NCBI GenBank assembly: GCA_016934635.1
Contig: JAFGSK010000030.1
Span: 1-64,000 of the forward strand
DNA from: Caldifarciminota bacterium
GTDB taxonomy: Bacteria > Hydrothermota > Tepidihabitantia > B3-TA06
Length of the DNA stretch: 64,000 nucleotides
Direction of reading: 5' to 3'
Position numbers and translations under genes: made by a program. Shown here one piece after another: positions 40,841-49,447 of this stretch (its first letter is position 1; each line of letters begins with the position of its first letter). Under the pieces are notes generated by a model. That model made no database searches and had not been told where the DNA came from. It worked only from the letters and a program-made list of their open reading frames with translations.

Positions 40841-42264
40841 AGGTCTATCTCGGATTAACGATCCTGCTGTCGACTATCTCAACCACGAATTACCTTGTAG
40901 ATAACGGAAAGGCATATCTTTTGGATGGTAACGAGTTGAGAGTAATCAGCCCTGAAGGTTCACGAAAGCTACCTTTATTCGGGGTCCCGACCACTATCCT
41001 ACTCGGCGTTCGCCCCTATGTTTTAACCTCACAGGCATTGTTCGCAATCGATCCTCCAAAGGAAGAGATCGCAACTGCGTTCAGACTTGACCGCAACTAC
41101 TCGGATGCAGTAATTGGTGCAAACGAGCGAATCTATCTTCTGGGTGCAGACGTTTTAAGTGTCGTGCAAGGCTCTGAGACCAAGATGAGTATCCTTTACA
41201 CCTTTGCGCTTCCGCGATTGGCCGGGAATATATTCAAGCTTGCCTCAGGCAGCCTGTTCTTTACCCCTTCCACAGGGACCGCAGGTTTTACCTTTAACCC
41301 TAACGATAAATCGATATCCGATATTACCTTGCCCTGGGACCCTGGTGATCCGGTATTCGTTAATAACGTCCTTGTTGATAAAGATGCAGGAGGTCTGCGG
41401 ACGTACAATCTCTCGAGCCGGTCTAAAGGGAAGATAGACCTGGGTTCGGAGCCTTTGCTTCTTTCCATCTGGCGAGGCAAGGTATTGGCAGCTACCGCCG
41501 AGGAACTCACCTTCGCAGATCCGGGTTCGCAGGCGGTTGCAGCCCGCGCTTCGATTCCTGCGATACGCAAGATAGCAGCAGTCGATGAAGACAGCCTGGC
41601 AGTTGTACTCACAGGTAACGATCTGATAACCTTAAGACTCCCTTCCCTGGCCGTATTGGATACCTTCAATGCCTCGTGCAACACATCGTCTGCAGCATAT
41701 CCCTTCCTTGCTCAGCCTTTGTTCGTGTGTGGGGATAAGCTTGCCATGCCCGGGGGGTCTGCTTCGACATCAGGCCACCTTGCGCAAGACGTTAAGACCC
41801 AGGAGGGTAAGTTTTTTGCACTTCAGGTGGGTGCGTTCTCAGACCCGATGAGTTTCGGGCCGCTGCTCGAACGACTGGCCAATCAGGGTCTACCCTACTA
41901 TGCTTTGGAGGAAGGCGATTTAACCAAGTTCAGGGTAGGCTTTTTTCCTAATCGAGAAGCAGCGGACCGGATACGCGGCTGTCTCGACGACCTTGGCACG
42001 TGGATAGTCGTCGAGCAGACTGCTCATCCCCTCACCCAGTCCATCCATGACATAAACTATGACGGACGACGCACCGACGGCATTGTTAGCAAGCAGGACA
42101 GTGTTTATATATTCACCCTCAAGGAGCGAACCTGGATCGAGGTGATTAAGGCGGCCCGGCTTGCCGAACCAGTGACGGAGGTGTACCTTAAGGGTAACCA
42201 CGTCTACGCCAGACTCCAGCACTCAGGCCTGCGTGAGCTGGTGCTTCCGGATTCGGCGCGGTAG
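40837..42264 (+). CDS. Exported SPOR-domain protein with propeller-like N-terminal part (475 aa)
   Basis: A hydrophobic N-terminus (1-17) suggests export. Residues 18-310 look like repeated beta-blade sequences, without a named domain. Residues about 325-395 are a SPOR domain (FFALQVGAFSDPMSF ... LTKFRVGFFPNREAAD), which binds glycan strands lacking stem peptides, typically at the division site. The ATGA overlap with ddl ties it to cell-wall synthesis. The final ~70 residues return to beta sequence. A run of eleven C lies 35 bases after the stop (42299-42309). Confidence 0.8.
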   Translation: MKVYLGLTILLSTISTTNYLVDNGKAYLLDGNELRVISPEGSRKLPLFGVPTTILLGVRPYVLTSQALFAIDPPKEEIATAFRLDRNYSDAVIGANERIYLLGADVLSVVQGSETKMSILYTFALPRLAGNIFKLASGSLFFTPSTGTAGFTFNPNDKSISDITLPWDPGDPVFVNNVLVDKDAGGLRTYNLSSRSKGKIDLGSEPLLLSIWRGKVLAATAEELTFADPGSQAVAARASIPAIRKIAAVDEDSLAVVLTGNDLITLRLPSLAVLDTFNASCNTSSAAYPFLAQPLFVCGDKLAMPGGSASTSGHLAQDVKTQEGKFFALQVGAFSDPMSFGPLLERLANQGLPYYALEEGDLTKFRVGFFPNREAADRIRGCLDDLGTWIVVEQTAHPLTQSIHDINYDGRRTDGIVSKQDSVYIFTLKERTWIEVIKAARLAEPVTEVYLKGNHVYARLQHSGLRELVLPDSAR

Positions 42265-42298
42265 GATAAGGCACGTACATGAGTTGAAAATCCTAATA

Positions 42299-42309
42299 CC
42301 CCCCCCCCC
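42299..42309. repeat. Poly-C tract (11 bases)
   Basis: A homopolymer of eleven C followed by five A in the spacer before the A+T-rich TPR gene. It is prone to slippage or sequencing error and is too far from any start codon to suggest simple phase variation. Confidence 0.85.
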
Positions 42310-42435
42310 AAAAATAAGCGAATATAAACACTCGGTTTGCTACCTAAGTTTAGCTTTAGATTTTCGACCTCAACGAACTTCATCATTTGTTCGTTTATAC
42401 TGAGTTACGTTAAATCGATTTTTTTGTTTATACAA

Positions 42436-42463
42436 TTGACATATTAACCAAAATGAATAAGAT
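42436..42463 (+). promoter_or_regulatory. Promoter of the A+T-rich TPR gene
   Basis: TTGACA (42436-42441), 16-nt spacer, TAAGAT (42458-42463); leader about 23 nt with only a weak AAGG before ATG 42493. Confidence 0.7.
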
Positions 42464-42492
42464 TTTGAGTGAAATGAAAAGTAAGGCAATCT

Positions 42493-43941
42493 ATGCTTAA
42501 GAACTTGGTAAGTAAACCTACTAATGAACAAGTAAAGAAAAGAAGGGTAAAAAGAAAAAGGAAGAAACCTAGGCAACAATGGGCAAAATACCTGAAGCAG
42601 AATAAATACTGCTTACGTTTGGCAATAGCAGGTCTTATCGTTGGTTTGGTTTTTGGGGGAGTATCAGTTGTAGGTTTGTACCAGTCGACCCAGTCGGGAA
42701 GGTTTATGAAAAAAATGGGGAAAAAGATAGAAGCCTTACATTTTCAAATCTGTGATGAAAACCCAAGATATACACCCCCCGGATTCGAAAATGACTTGCT
42801 TGCGTCTAACGACACAGCATTGCTTTTTGTGTATTCCTTTGGGCAAGAGGCTTTCCAGGAAAAAAATTTTGACAAAGCTGAAAGGTACTTCCGAGCAGCC
42901 AAGGAGTGCACTTGTGATTCTACAGATATTATTACTATTCTTTTTATGGTTGCGCTAACGCAGAATAAACAAGGCAAACTCAAAGAATCTGATCAAACGT
43001 GGGAAGAAATTATGAAAATCAGTGAAGCAAAAAAAGCCAGTGGGGCAATGAGTGCTGCCTTGAGAAACTATCGCGCTTTAGGTGAAGGTTCGAAGGTTTT
43101 AGAATATACACTTCGATTGTCAGCATTAGAAGGCCAAATTTCTCATCCTCTGCAATCTGATGGATTGGATATTATTGAATTCCAAAAAGTATATAAACAT
43201 TGGGTAGAAGAGCAACAGTTAGTTCTCCTTTCCCCTGAGTTTTTGCCTGCACTGGGTGGTGATTTGAGTGAGTTGCCAGCACAATACCAGGAGTATTTTG
43301 ATTCTGCACAGAAGGCCTTTACAAATCAAGAATTTGAAAAAGCAGCTCGTTATTATAAGCTTGCTGCCAATTACGATATGAAATATGGCTCAGGTATAAT
43401 GGGGGTTTTCAATTTGAATTTTGCTGGAGAAAGTTTTTTAAGAGGTAGAATGTTCAGAAAAGCACGAAACTCGTTTGATAATATGTACCTGGTAGCTGTT
43501 AATTTGCACTGGAAAGAAGCGCAGGCCTATGCACTCAATTATGCCGGGCTTTCGTGTTGGGAATACGGGGATACCCTCAATGCATTGGATTATTACCAGC
43601 GATCCCTTAAGATTTTGAAAGATATCAAATCTCAGGGGCGTGAATATACAAGGTCCCGAGCAATTCTTTATAATAAGATAGGTGTTATTTATCAAGTCTT
43701 GGGGGATTTTCAAAAGGCCCAAGTATTTTACAAACAAGCATATGAAAGTAACACAGATATACAAGCTGAAGTTGATTTAAACATAGGTGTTAGGTGCATT
43801 GAGGAGGGTAACTTTCAGGAAGCACTCTTTTACCTAAATAAATCTCTTACACATTTGAGGGGGGGTGACTTGAAGAGCTACTGCAATTTTATGATTTTGT
43901 ATGCTTTACAAAAAATCAAAGATGCAGAGATGAAGCTTTGA
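42493..43941 (+). CDS. Membrane-anchored TPR protein, compositionally unlike its neighbours (482 aa)
   Basis: The N-terminus is very basic (residues 14-28 are mostly Lys/Arg), then one membrane span (about 42-62), so the bulk probably faces the periplasm with the basic part inside. Residues 110-180 and 260-480 contain tetratricopeptide-like pairs (AERYFRAAKEC, AARYYKLAANY, ALDYYQRSLKILKDI, AQVFYKQAYES, ALFYLNKSL). Codons are visibly richer in A and T than those of the flanking ddl and barrel genes, suggesting transfer or weak selection. It is a single gene with its own promoter, converging on the 1005-aa envelope gene. Function unknown. Confidence 0.82.
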   Translation: MLKNLVSKPTNEQVKKRRVKRKRKKPRQQWAKYLKQNKYCLRLAIAGLIVGLVFGGVSVVGLYQSTQSGRFMKKMGKKIEALHFQICDENPRYTPPGFENDLLASNDTALLFVYSFGQEAFQEKNFDKAERYFRAAKECTCDSTDIITILFMVALTQNKQGKLKESDQTWEEIMKISEAKKASGAMSAALRNYRALGEGSKVLEYTLRLSALEGQISHPLQSDGLDIIEFQKVYKHWVEEQQLVLLSPEFLPALGGDLSELPAQYQEYFDSAQKAFTNQEFEKAARYYKLAANYDMKYGSGIMGVFNLNFAGESFLRGRMFRKARNSFDNMYLVAVNLHWKEAQAYALNYAGLSCWEYGDTLNALDYYQRSLKILKDIKSQGREYTRSRAILYNKIGVIYQVLGDFQKAQVFYKQAYESNTDIQAEVDLNIGVRCIEEGNFQEALFYLNKSLTHLRGGDLKSYCNFMILYALQKIKDAEMKL

Positions 43942-43985
43942 GTATTATGAATTTTTATTCTTTTAGAGACTAGGGGTTTAAGCCT

Positions 43986-46900
43986 CTAGAAGTACATCCC
44001 TGCAGACAGCTCGAACTCCGAGGTAAGCCCGCGATCGTCTGGATAGAGATTCCCCTCGTAACTTGCCCTAAGCATTAGGCTTTTGCCGAAGCTTCGTTCA
44101 AGATCCAGTTTCCACGAAGGATGAAAACCCGAAGGGTCATCCTGCGTTATTAGATAAGGGAGGTCTTCGGCTGGGACATTCGCTTGCCTTGAGGTCAATA
44201 AGATGCCTGCGGAAACACGCCACTCCCCGAAGCGCTTTTCAGCATCGGTGCCTATCCAAACTTTACGAATCGTTATTTCACCGAGTTCGGGGTAGTAGAA
44301 GGGTTCAGATGCAATCAAGGTTCCAAAACCAACTACAGGTTCGAGCTTGAGCCAAACCTCAATCAAAGGTGCCAGCTCGATGCTGTAGTCTTGACGGGAC
44401 CGGAGAGGCGATTGGCTTCGTGTTTTTTCTTCTGTATCGTAAGAACCCTTCAGTCTCAACATATAATCAGGGTGTACGCGTGAACGAATCTCTGCGGAAA
44501 CTCCCCAACCCTCGAGGGTTTCCTTGAATCCGCCCCATGCGGGAAAGCGCTGTCTGCTAAAGGAAGGATTAAGAATGAGGTTCAGCTTATCTTGGGTAGG
44601 GAAAAAGGATATGCGGGAGGATGCAAGAAGGGAATTAACGGTTGCAGCATCGAGATAGGAAGCCGAGGCCCAAACCCTTATTTTCTTGAGACTTATGTCG
44701 GTACCCAGACTTGCCCTGCGTTCGACCTCCAGGGTTTCACCGACAACCGTCCGAACCTCGCGCCTGTAGTCTCCTTCTTCTGCAGGAACGTATTCCCCTG
44801 TTTCCGGATCCCGGATGTAGCCGCCGGTTCCGGGTTCAACCGGTAAATACTCCACTACCTCGGTACGAGTGGAAGCAAGATGCTGGGAGAAGTTTGCAGA
44901 AAGCCTGATTCTGGAGTTAGGGTTGTAAGTGGTAAAAAGATCCGCGTACATTGACTGCCAGCCCGGGCTGTCAACCGGGATGAGCCGTTCCAGCCCTGCC
45001 GAGGCCGAGACAGTCAGCTTCTTTGTTTCCCAGTCAAGGGTGGAGCCAATCCGGTCGTAGTAAAGGGTGTCTTGCCAGGAGTTGGTTTTCCTTTGATCTA
45101 TGCGTCGTGACGCTGTTACACCGATCCTGAACCCGGAAACAGGTACAATGAGGAGTCCGGCTAACGGTTCAAGATTACGTGCTGAAAGCGAATTATAGTT
45201 CTCGAAGTTGAAGGAAGCCTGGGGGATGAAGATACCTATCCGGGGATGAAGACCCAGATAGACACGCTGCCTATCGGAAAGCCAGTCACCTGCCAGGTGA
45301 TAGAAAGGAGCGCTCGATTGAAATCCTGCCCTGAACTCGTGGACCTTATCCCAGAGATGTCCTGCCTGCCCAGTCAAAAAAAGGGAATCCAAAGGCTTTA
45401 CAGTAACCTCAACGTTCTGCTCGTTGAATTGGAGGGGCATGGAATCCCTGCCCCAGCGGTCGGCTGCATCGGCATCCTCGCCGTCGGCAGGAATCCAGAC
45501 TTCCGGTGTTTGTAGCCTATGCGTAATTCCAATTTCCAGTTCGTCATTAGCGAAACTTGTTCTTATGCGATGAGCATGACCCCAAAGTTTATATTCCTGG
45601 TTGTACAGATTCGGTGTCGTGCGCGAACCAATGCCTATCAGACCAATACTGAATTTCCCTATATCTTGCTCAAGGGATAAAGCGATCACCTCCTCCTGTT
45701 GAGGGAGAGGGGTAAGAATCTCCGGAAGATAGTTACCGGAATCAGGGCCAACATATCTGAAGAATCCGGAGTCGGCATCAAGTACATAGTCTCCGGGCTC
45801 CACGTACCTGAAGCTAACCTCGTAGTCGCCGCCATCCTGTCCGACCCAGACATATTGATTGTCCTGAAATACGTAACTTCCAAAGCCTTCGCCAACCAAT
45901 CTTGCACCTGGGAGTATTGCCTGCGATCCGGTTACGGTATCAAGTATCCCTTCCTGCTCGGCTGACCAGGTGTGGAAGAAATGGGTTCGGGAGTCTGCCT
46001 CACGGTAGAAGGTCGCGGTCAGAGGACCTGCCTTGAGGGCTGCAAGTTCATTATCAGAGCGATAATCTGCATCCTGGTAAGTATAATCCACCTCTATCCT
46101 TGATCCGGCATCGATCCTGGTGCGGTTGTTGAAGACCATTTCACCGGTCAGATAATCGATGGTATAGTCCCTGGACAGCCCGGGTTCAAGCAGACGTCCG
46201 TCTAGATAGACCTTTTCACTGCCGGGAACCACAGGTTGTTCGGATTGCACCTGACTTATATAGTAAGGTCCTTGCTTACCGTCCTCTGTTACGAGAACAA
46301 TATGTTCCCGTCTAGTTCCGTCTATCCCTAATGCGGCATTTGCCTCGAAGGAATTGAAGGAAACCTTACCAATACCGCCTTGCAGCCTGCGGTCAATTGT
46401 GCCGTAGCCTGTGAGTGGATAGACCAGGTCAAGATCGCCCAACCTCAGTTCCCAGTTATCCTGAGTCAGCCCGACCAGTATCCTGTCGAATTCTTCTATA
46501 CGTTCAGTGGTTCCTTCTGGGGCAAAGGAACCTTCCTCGTCGTTCAGGTATGCCTCGATCTCGACCCCGCCAAGCTCTCCAGAAGCGTTTATTGCCAGGC
46601 CCTGGTCAAGCTCGGTATTGCCCCCTTCATTTACCGAGAGCGAGAACGTTTTTGCCCCGTGAACGCTCAAGTCCTCCCGGGTTAACTTGTTCTTCTCAGG
46701 TATGGAGTCCCTTTGCGAAAACAGGCTTCGGAAACGCGGCTCGTGTTCCTGATAAGGGGTAAGGATTTCCTCCGACAGCGTTGCGTACTTGATCGTTACA
46801 ATTAAAGTCTCGGCAGGAGGGTTTTGAAGAAAAAGGGTGTCGTTCCTGATACTCCAACCTGAATCAAAGCCTTGGATTTCAACCGTTCCCTGGATAACCG

Positions 46901-47003
46901 AAGGATAGAAAACGAGATAAGAGGTCCTTCCAGGCTCAAGTATCAATGTTTCCTCGCGTGGAACGAGAAGACTCCCAAGTAATAAGAAGATGAATCCTAC
47001 CAC
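43986..47003 (-). CDS. Large outer-membrane beta-barrel-type protein (1005 aa)
   Basis: A short hydrophobic N-terminus is followed by beta-rich sequence throughout and a C-terminal Phe, as in outer-membrane proteins. Residues about 265-320 contain EKVYLDGRLLEPGLSRDYTIDY...GEMVF...IEVDYTY, a repeat style also seen in SprA-like and related large envelope proteins of FCB-group bacteria; the resemblance is by eye only. The remainder reads as alternating strands and tight turns (for example the EYVPAEEGDYRREV loop). No TonB plug is evident. It follows the 207-aa gene by 13 bases. A passage or surface-assembly role is possible, but not shown. Confidence 0.72.
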   Translation of the reverse strand: MVGFIFLLLGSLLVPREETLILEPGRTSYLVFYPSVIQGTVEIQGFDSGWSIRNDTLFLQNPPAETLIVTIKYATLSEEILTPYQEHEPRFRSLFSQRDSIPEKNKLTREDLSVHGAKTFSLSVNEGGNTELDQGLAINASGELGGVEIEAYLNDEEGSFAPEGTTERIEEFDRILVGLTQDNWELRLGDLDLVYPLTGYGTIDRRLQGGIGKVSFNSFEANAALGIDGTRREHIVLVTEDGKQGPYYISQVQSEQPVVPGSEKVYLDGRLLEPGLSRDYTIDYLTGEMVFNNRTRIDAGSRIEVDYTYQDADYRSDNELAALKAGPLTATFYREADSRTHFFHTWSAEQEGILDTVTGSQAILPGARLVGEGFGSYVFQDNQYVWVGQDGGDYEVSFRYVEPGDYVLDADSGFFRYVGPDSGNYLPEILTPLPQQEEVIALSLEQDIGKFSIGLIGIGSRTTPNLYNQEYKLWGHAHRIRTSFANDELEIGITHRLQTPEVWIPADGEDADAADRWGRDSMPLQFNEQNVEVTVKPLDSLFLTGQAGHLWDKVHEFRAGFQSSAPFYHLAGDWLSDRQRVYLGLHPRIGIFIPQASFNFENYNSLSARNLEPLAGLLIVPVSGFRIGVTASRRIDQRKTNSWQDTLYYDRIGSTLDWETKKLTVSASAGLERLIPVDSPGWQSMYADLFTTYNPNSRIRLSANFSQHLASTRTEVVEYLPVEPGTGGYIRDPETGEYVPAEEGDYRREVRTVVGETLEVERRASLGTDISLKKIRVWASASYLDAATVNSLLASSRISFFPTQDKLNLILNPSFSRQRFPAWGGFKETLEGWGVSAEIRSRVHPDYMLRLKGSYDTEEKTRSQSPLRSRQDYSIELAPLIEVWLKLEPVVGFGTLIASEPFYYPELGEITIRKVWIGTDAEKRFGEWRVSAGILLTSRQANVPAEDLPYLITQDDPSGFHPSWKLDLERSFGKSLMLRASYEGNLYPDDRGLTSEFELSAGMYF

Positions 47004-47016
47004 CTACATCCCGTAG

Positions 47017-47640
47017 TTATTGGTGAAGGTGTATTACGTGCCCAAAATCGGCCAAGATGTACACTATTTTGTCTGTAATTACCAGATTCGCATAGGATGA
47101 AGATTGTATAAGAGAATATATAGTGTCGACATACGGCAAAAAAACATCCAAACTCATCAATTCTTCCAACCATCCCGGCAAAGGGAGAGCTTGGGATTCG
47201 TAGATCATCATCAGACTGTCTCCAATCATCCATATGGAACGAGGTATCCTGGACAGGGTTTCTTGTTCCAATAACCTGCCTAAAGGAGATACTCGTTTTA
47301 GTTCGTATTCAGATCGTACCCACAACTCTCCGTAGCGATTTATCACCGCATCATCAGCTCCCTGGGCGATGATTGATACTCTGTTGGTGCGGAGGTCACA
47401 AAGGGTTAAGTCACGGTTTGAAAGGAGATAACAGAGGTTATCATGGACCAAGAGCTTTTCGATCATACTGAATTCTCCGGACAAGGTGAAGGATTGCCAT
47501 GTAGTATCATCTTCTACAAACAGCTCATCCCCGGTAGTTGTTATATATACGAGTTCTCCATCCTGGTTTGCCGAGATTGCCGCTGCTTTTGAAGGCAGGG
47601 AAATGGTGTCTAATCCTGTAAGTAGAAGAAGTATAAGCAT
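47017..47640 (-). CDS. Exported propeller-like protein (207 aa)
   Basis: A short signal-like N-terminus (MLILLLLTGL) precedes repeated four-strand-style segments (GELVYITTTGDELFVEDD, DNLCYLLSNRDLTLCD, GELWVRSEYELKRVSPLG, DKIVYILADFGHVI) that look like part of a beta propeller. It is the leader gene of a two-gene unit with the 1005-aa envelope protein, 13 bases apart. The ATG is six bases beyond a -10 box, so leaderless. No family recognised; the N-terminal part of the SPOR protein at 40837 has a similar style. Confidence 0.72.
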   Translation of the reverse strand: MLILLLLTGLDTISLPSKAAAISANQDGELVYITTTGDELFVEDDTTWQSFTLSGEFSMIEKLLVHDNLCYLLSNRDLTLCDLRTNRVSIIAQGADDAVINRYGELWVRSEYELKRVSPLGRLLEQETLSRIPRSIWMIGDSLMMIYESQALPLPGWLEELMSLDVFLPYVDTIYSLIQSSSYANLVITDKIVYILADFGHVIHLHQ

Positions 47641-47646
47641 ATCTAA

Positions 47647-47674
47647 AGCATAGTCCCAAGAGAAGATGTGTCAA
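47647..47674 (-). promoter_or_regulatory. Leaderless promoter of the propeller/envelope gene pair
   Basis: Minus strand TTGACA (47669-47674), 16-nt spacer, TATGCT (47647-47652), six bases, then ATG 47640. Confidence 0.78.
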
Positions 47675-47782
47675 CCCGGAATGAGCCTTAATCGATTAAA
47701 CCTTTTTGTGGTTCCGGTGTCTAAATAGACAAATGGAAGAAAAAAGATTGAAAACCCCTCCCGAGCGCTAATCTGATGAGTT

Positions 47783-47813
47783 CCCCTGAGGGATGCAGAG
47801 CATCCCTCAGGGG
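47783..47813. repeat. Perfect 14-bp inverted repeat
   Basis: CCCCTGAGGGATGC (47783-47796) and its exact complement (47800-47813) around AGA. There is no T run on either strand, so it is not a standard terminator. It could be a protein-binding site or a mobile hairpin. Confidence 0.85.
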
Positions 47814-47830
47814 GAAAACCTTTAACCTAT

Positions 47831-47866
47831 AGCAAGGCGGCCGGAATTTCAACCGGCCGTCTTGCT
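47831..47866. terminator. Terminator-like hairpin between divergent promoters
   Basis: A 14-bp stem with one G-T pair (47831-47844 against 47853-47866) and an eight-base loop, followed by TTTATGGTT. No upstream rightward gene needs it, so it may stop stray transcription or belong to a lost gene. Confidence 0.6.
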
Positions 47867-47878
47867 TTATGGTTCTGC

Positions 47879-47906
47879 TTGACTAATCGATTTTTACAGG
47901 TATTAT
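47879..47906 (+). promoter_or_regulatory. Promoter of the 179-aa barrel gene
   Basis: TTGACT (47879-47884), 16-nt spacer, TATTAT (47901-47906); the leader carries AGGAGG at 47933-47938. Confidence 0.78.
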
Positions 47907-47942
47907 CCTAAGAGATTAACATCCTATAACCTAGGAGGAGTC

Positions 47943-48482
47943 GTGAAACGAATCTTTACGATCGTGCTTGTTTTTGGGGTTATTGCACCGTTCGGCATGT
48001 ACGGGGCGAAAAGCAGCAAGAAGGTTTATCCCATGATGATGGGTCCAAAGGTCTCAGTAGGTCTGTTCGAAGGTGACGAATCTTTGTATCCTGTAACCGT
48101 TTCCGGTGACATGCTTCTGAACCTTTACAAGAATTACCTCTGGCTGCGCACCGATCCAATAGCGTTGGTAATCGCCGACGGGGGTGACAGATTTTCAATA
48201 AACACCGGTGCCCCGTTCGATTTCGTATTTATGGGGCTTTACAAGGGCTGGAGGCCCTACGGTTTTGGTGGTTTTCAAATCGACGTAACGGCGACAGGTG
48301 AGAACACTTTTACCTTCGCTGGGTTAGATCTTGGCGGAGGTGTGTCATACGAAGTCTCTAAAGGGTTGCATATCTTCGGCGAGACCGGAATCGATCTTGA
48401 TTACTTGAATTCAGCTCTGGGCGATGATCTGAATTTCAGGTTGTTTATAGCTTTGGGGGCTCGATTCGCATTTATCTGGTAG
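47943..48482 (+). CDS. Small outer-membrane beta-barrel-type protein (179 aa)
   Basis: A signal peptide (1-21, ending near GMYGA) precedes a chain of amphipathic strands (SVGLFEG, GWRPYGFGGFQIDVTATG, TFAGLDLGGGVSYEVS) and a C-terminal FAFIW, typical of small porin-like barrels. AGGAGG precedes the GTG start. It stands alone with its own promoter. Function unknown. Confidence 0.75.
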   Translation: MKRIFTIVLVFGVIAPFGMYGAKSSKKVYPMMMGPKVSVGLFEGDESLYPVTVSGDMLLNLYKNYLWLRTDPIALVIADGGDRFSINTGAPFDFVFMGLYKGWRPYGFGGFQIDVTATGENTFTFAGLDLGGGVSYEVSKGLHIFGETGIDLDYLNSALGDDLNFRLFIALGARFAFIW

Positions 48483-48568
48483 GTTAGTTTTAAGTGTAAC
48501 TTAGAAGACGTAAAGGGCATCTTTTGGATTTAATGTTAATTGACTAAATAATTTTTAAAGCAAATCAC

Positions 48569-48596
48569 TTGACATGTTTTACCTTTTGAGTATACT
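48569..48596 (+). promoter_or_regulatory. Promoter of the methyltransferase/Nudix unit
   Basis: TTGACA (48569-48574), 16-nt spacer, TATACT (48591-48596); transcription would start about 30 nt before ATG 48635. Confidence 0.75.
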
Positions 48597-48634
48597 GAAA
48601 CTTCAGTGGGTGGGCATACGAGTAAGTATGGTTA

Positions 48635-49438
48635 ATGAGGGGATTGGAAACATTCTACCCGCAAGGAGTCGTTTTGGGTTGGAAACATGAACAGGTCGTA
48701 CCTGAGGAGATGGATCTTTCCAGCAGGCTGCACAGCGTCGCTCTGAGGAATCATTACGAACGTTATTATATCTCCAGGGATTGGTTAGCGGGTCGTTTTA
48801 ACGGAGGCAAGGTTCGTATACTTGATCTGGCTTGCGGAACAGGTTTTGGTTCCGAAGTTTTATCCGAGGTCGGCGAAGTCGTTGGTGTTGATATCAGCGC
48901 CGAAAGCCTCGAGTATGCAAATTCACGCTACAAGAACGGAAAGGTTTCATTCAGGCAGGGAAACGCCGAGGATGCAGTTTTTCGCCAAAGTCTCGGTAAA
49001 TTCGACGCCGTAGTCAGTCTTGAAACGGTTGAGCATCTCGATGATCACTACGATTATCTCAGATGGGTTCGAGCAACGCTGCGTCCTGGTGGTGCATTAA
49101 TAGTTTCATTTCCTTCTACGTTTACCATGGACTGGGCGATTCCTCATCACAAGCGTGATATTTCAAAAGAGGCGGCGAGGAAGATGTTTTCCGATTGTGG
49201 TTTTAAGATAGTGAGAACTCATAACCAAAGTGATCGAATAGGCATGCATCATATGATCAAAGAGGCACGTTTCAATTCTGATATGCCCGCTCCTCCGTTG
49301 AAGCAGTGGATCAAATATTATCTGCGTCGCCCGGATCACGCGTTACAGCGACTTCTTCAGATGACCGCAGGGGGAGGAATACTGCTCGCGCATCAGCAGT
49401 ACCTGTTGAAGCCCGTCGGTAATATGAAAGAAGATTGA
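48635..49438 (+). CDS. Class I SAM-dependent methyltransferase, paralogue 1 (267 aa)
   Basis: The Rossmann-type motif I is ILDLACGTGFGSE (about residues 66-78), motif II VVGVDIS follows, and AVVSLETVEHLDDH is motif IV. The C-terminal part (TMDWAIPHHKRDIS, then PLKQWIKYYL...HQQYLLKP) is shared closely with the next gene. The family includes small-molecule and O-methyltransferases; the substrate is unknown. The N-terminal ~25 residues before the shared region are uncertain, as the start has no strong ribosome site. The twin starts ten bases after the stop. Confidence 0.85.
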   Translation: MRGLETFYPQGVVLGWKHEQVVPEEMDLSSRLHSVALRNHYERYYISRDWLAGRFNGGKVRILDLACGTGFGSEVLSEVGEVVGVDISAESLEYANSRYKNGKVSFRQGNAEDAVFRQSLGKFDAVVSLETVEHLDDHYDYLRWVRATLRPGGALIVSFPSTFTMDWAIPHHKRDISKEAARKMFSDCGFKIVRTHNQSDRIGMHHMIKEARFNSDMPAPPLKQWIKYYLRRPDHALQRLLQMTAGGGILLAHQQYLLKPVGNMKED

Positions 49439-49447
49439 CGTAAGAAA

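Larger units (their letters stand above)
47641..47942. other. Divergent spacer with two strong hairpins
   Basis: Holds the leftward leaderless promoter (47647-47674), a perfect 14-bp inverted repeat (47783-47813), a 14-bp terminator-like stem (47831-47866) and the rightward promoter (47879-47906). No gene is visible. Confidence 0.75.

Noticed and set aside
47783-47813. Perfect inverted repeat as a terminator
   Set aside because: Neither side has a T run and no gene ends nearby on the appropriate strand.
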